This document shows, one piece after another, positions 6,343-7,902 of a stretch of 7,902 nt of DNA. The DNA comes from Desulfurococcales archaeon (GTDB lineage: Archaea > Thermoproteota > Thermoprotei_A > Sulfolobales > Desulfurococcaceae): NCBI GenBank assembly GCA_015521265.1, contig WAON01000199.1, forward strand, positions 1-7,902, written 5' to 3'. The position numbers and the translations under genes are program-made. The stretch's first letter is position 1; the number at the start of each line of letters is the position of its first letter. Under the pieces are notes generated by a model that searched no databases, was not told the DNA's origin, and worked only from the letters and a program-made list of their open reading frames with translations.

Positions 6343-6501
6343 GCCGGGGTGCCCGAGCGGCCTAAGGGGGTAGGCCCGAGACCCCAATAAGGTGAGAGCC
6401 TCCAGCCCCCCAAGGGGAATAGGGTTTCCGGCTACATAGTAGGGGCTGAGAGACCTACTGCCCCGGGAAGGGGCGCGCGGGTTCGAATCCCGCCCCCGGC
6501 G
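6343..6501 (+). tRNA. tRNA-Ser (anticodon CGA) with a 72-nt intron and C at position 33
   Basis: The acceptor stem is GCCGGGG (6343-6349) with CCCCGGC (6494-6500), and discriminator G6501 is the serine type. CCA is not encoded. The D-arm CCC-GAGCGGCCTAA-GGG (about 6352-6368) and the long variable arm GCCCC-GGGAA-GGGGC (6460-6474) also fit tRNA-Ser. The T-arm is GCGGG-TTCGAAT-CCCGC (6477-6493). The anticodon stem is GTAGG (6370-6374) with CCTAC (6454-6458). Removal of 72 nt, most consistently 6381-6452, gives the loop CCCGAGA with anticodon CGA (6377-6379). The 87-nt mature length is normal. Two oddities are present. Position 33 is C (6376) instead of the near-invariant U, and the repeat GAGACC at both ends of the intron leaves the exact splice point open. 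The gene lies 30 nt after the glycosyltransferase stop without a clear promoter, so it may be read through from that gene. Confidence 0.9.
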
Positions 6502-6537
6502 CTTAACCTTACTCATCCGGGTAATGCTTTGTATTTA

Positions 6538-6544
6538 TTTATAA
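6538..6544 (+). promoter_or_regulatory. TATA box for the 6591 membrane-protein gene
   Basis: TTTATAA is preceded by further A/T sequence and predicts a start near 6567, leaving a leader of about 25 nt. The inverted repeat at 6545-6573 begins at the next base. Confidence 0.5.
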
Positions 6545-6573
6545 CCAGTTATTATTCTATCAATAATAGCTGG
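6545..6573. repeat. 12-bp inverted repeat, operator- or leader-hairpin-like
   Basis: The arms CCAGTTATTATT (6545-6556) and AATAATAGCTGG (6562-6573) pair along all 12 positions, with one T/G wobble, around a 5-nt spacer CTATC. The repeat fills the interval from the TATA box to just past the predicted transcription start, which is a common site for archaeal repressors. It could also form a hairpin in the leader, 17 nt before the ATG at 6591. Confidence 0.6.
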
Positions 6574-6590
6574 GATGACTGGTGTATTCT

Positions 6591-7418
6591 ATGTCTTTGA
6601 AGAGATTCCTGGGAATTGATCGATGGATCAATTATAAATATCCGCTGTGGATCGAGATAGGGGTTATAATAGCATTAACCCCACTAATAACGATCCCGCT
6701 AATCCAAAATAGTGGAGGCTTATTGCTCCCCGCAGCTCAATCCCTTATAATAATCTATTTCTTTATACCCGAAGTCTACCAAGGCAGGCTATGGAGAGCA
6801 TCGGGCCTAGTACTGCTTTGGAGCCTGTTAATGGTTATAAGCGTAGCCGGGTTATTCGCGGTAGCAGGCTGTAACCGCTTACTAATACAAAACATTATTA
6901 ACGGATGGCGCTACAGCCATGAAATGTTCATGTGGATCGAGACTGGTAAGGGTGCTGAGGGAGACATATCGCTGTTCTTAATTCCGAAGATCAAGGAGAT
7001 AACGGTATTCACACTAGCCAGCTTCCTAACAGCCGGGATCGCTGGTTTGTTCATGGGTGCAGTACTGTTAAATTACATGAATACGTATTATGGATTACTA
7101 GTATGGGCTAGTAATTACTCACCGGTAACGATTCTTATGGGCTGGCCGATCTACGCTATTATAAGAGTTATAGGTTATGTATTTCTGGGAACAGTACTAG
7201 CGAGGACGATGATCTACTTATTAAAGTATAGGGGTTGGAGGGGCCTCATAGATAAACAGTATAAGGTAATGCTTATAACAGCAATAGTCCTCATAATACT
7301 AGACTTCACGCTTAAAGCTACTATTGCAAACGCTGTCTACCAGCCAATACTAAAACAACAACTAAACCCGGCACGGCTTGGAAAATGTGAATGCGTACTA
7401 GGAATTACCTGCTACTAA
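6591..7418 (+). CDS. Multi-pass membrane protein of unknown function
   Basis: 275 residues with about six membrane helices (roughly 19-39, 43-62, 71-93, 136-162, 183-210, 224-247). I do not recognise a family. A hydrophilic stretch between helices 3 and 4 (about 94-134) contains HEMFMWIE and several acidic residues; the helices 4-5 region is rich in Gly and Ala. The C-terminal tail is short and contains a Cys cluster (C-x-C at 266/268, then C274), which could bind metal or form disulfides; this is inference. ATG 6591 is preferred because GGTG (6581-6584) lies 6 nt upstream; the in-frame GTG at 6582 overlaps that site and would add three residues. The gene has its own promoter with an inverted repeat, so its expression is probably regulated separately from the tRNA-Ser upstream. 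Transporter, channel or envelope-biogenesis roles are all possible. Confidence 0.8.
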   Translation: MSLKRFLGIDRWINYKYPLWIEIGVIIALTPLITIPLIQNSGGLLLPAAQSLIIIYFFIPEVYQGRLWRASGLVLLWSLLMVISVAGLFAVAGCNRLLIQNIINGWRYSHEMFMWIETGKGAEGDISLFLIPKIKEITVFTLASFLTAGIAGLFMGAVLLNYMNTYYGLLVWASNYSPVTILMGWPIYAIIRVIGYVFLGTVLARTMIYLLKYRGWRGLIDKQYKVMLITAIVLIILDFTLKATIANAVYQPILKQQLNPARLGKCECVLGITCY

Positions 7419-7491
7419 CCATAGAGAATTAAGAGTAGCTAAGCAGTAATACATGTTCAAAACAACCAATAGTTAAGGGACTTGATAGGGC
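7419..7491. other. Intergenic spacer without a recognised element
   Basis: A 73-nt A/T-rich spacer between two co-oriented genes. I see no strong TATA box, hairpin or T-run, so separate transcription of the ABC_ATPase gene and read-through from the membrane-protein gene are both possible. Confidence 0.5.
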
Positions 7492-7902
7492 ATGAAGGAA
7501 TCGATCGATTTGACGAATACTAGAAAAATCACCAGCAGGCTCGACGGGAAAGGGTATGGTGCATACAAGGTTCTTAAAGACCTTGTCTTTGAGTATAATA
7601 GTGTAAGGGCATGGTTTACAAGGGTGCAGGAGGATCCTTATGCTCCTCCTTCATGGCTTGTTGTTGTTTTGCCCCGGGATTTTCACGGTGTGGAAACCGG
7701 GGAGTTCCCATGGAAACACGCCCAACCCCTAACAGACACACTCCACAGGATCCTATACAGAGAAGCCAAGAAGAAATCATGGAAATGCGGCACCGGTAAC
7801 AGCTGCCTCATAACAGTTCCAAAACCATCACCCGCAATACTTCCACGTAGCAGCGTTGAAGTGAGGAGGGGTGAGATTATTCTACGAATGAGCGTTGGCC
7901 TC
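7492..7902 (+). CDS. ABC_ATPase (PF09818-type), N-terminal part, cut by the window edge
   Basis: An open frame of 137 codons runs from ATG 7492 to the right edge without a stop. Family-typical features appear in order: a short N-terminal helix, LDGKGYGAYK (17-26), FEYNSVRAWFTRVQEDPYAPPS (33-54, the family's conserved F-hh-hhxVQxDPFAxPS pattern), LVVVLP (56-61), an Arg/Lys helix (about 81-98), G100-T-G-N-S-C-L-I, and SSVEVRRGEIILRMSVGL at the edge (the R/S-x-x-V-x-V-x-x-G-x-I/V-E/x-h-R pattern). The Walker A and B motifs of this family lie further downstream, outside the window. The biochemical role is not established; members are predicted soluble P-loop ATPases related to ABC proteins. AGGG stands only 2 nt before the ATG, so translation may be leaderless. 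Third-position composition switches at codon 71/72. Confidence 0.88.
   Translation, partial: MKESIDLTNTRKITSRLDGKGYGAYKVLKDLVFEYNSVRAWFTRVQEDPYAPPSWLVVVLPRDFHGVETGEFPWKHAQPLTDTLHRILYREAKKKSWKCGTGNSCLITVPKPSPAILPRSSVEVRRGEIILRMSVGL

Noticed and set aside
6391..6449. C-box-like GGTGAGA and D-box CTGA within the tRNA-Ser intron, as in intron-encoded guides
   Set aside because: The C box departs from consensus and no C'/D' pair is visible; CTGA is accounted for by the splice motif.
6334..6516. Minus-strand open frame of 60 codons
   Set aside because: It is antisense to tRNA-Ser and shows the typical RGRDSNPR artefact of a T-arm.
7611..7799. Plus-strand 62-codon frame
   Set aside because: It lies in another frame of the ABC_ATPase gene, whose own frame has the family motifs and stays open to the edge.

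Overview
The window looks like chromosomal DNA from a hyperthermophilic crenarchaeon, most likely of the Desulfurococcales type. The support is three archaeal-type tRNA genes, two of them with bulge-helix-bulge introns in the anticodon loop, TATA-type promoters, GTG and TTG starts preceded by GGGGTG-like ribosome binding sites, and proteins of archaeal character. The genus is an inference that I cannot settle from sequence alone.

Layout. Positions 1-214 are non-coding and hold one imperfect hairpin (117-159). A tRNA-Gly(GCC) lies on the minus strand (215-293). It is followed, also on the minus strand, by a long gene made entirely of CBS repeats (370-2250). A tRNA-Glu(TTC) with a 37-nt intron (2453-2564) diverges from it on the plus strand. 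A membrane-anchored helical protein of unknown function (2674-3408) then runs into a convergent minus-strand pair. In transcription order that pair is an M20 metallopeptidase/deacylase (3692-4855) and a small DUF4258 protein (3418-3699) that overlaps its end. A GT-C fold membrane glycosyltransferase (4939-6312) diverges from the peptidase and is followed 30 nt later by a tRNA-Ser(CGA) with a 72-nt intron (6343-6501). After a promoter that overlaps a 12-bp inverted repeat comes a six-helix membrane protein of unknown function (6591-7418). The window ends inside the N-terminal part of a PF09818-type ABC_ATPase gene (7492 to the right edge).

The genes do not form one pathway. The only tight coupling is the peptidase/DUF4258 overlap. 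The most unusual observations are: a stand-alone protein of about eight CBS domains; abrupt switches of third-codon-position composition inside genes, from T/G-ending to A/C-ending codons; a cytosine at the normally invariant U33 of tRNA-Ser, where a U would also restore the intron splice motif; and an operator-like inverted repeat between the TATA box and the start of the 6591 gene. I found no CRISPR array, transposon, integrase or clear mobile element.
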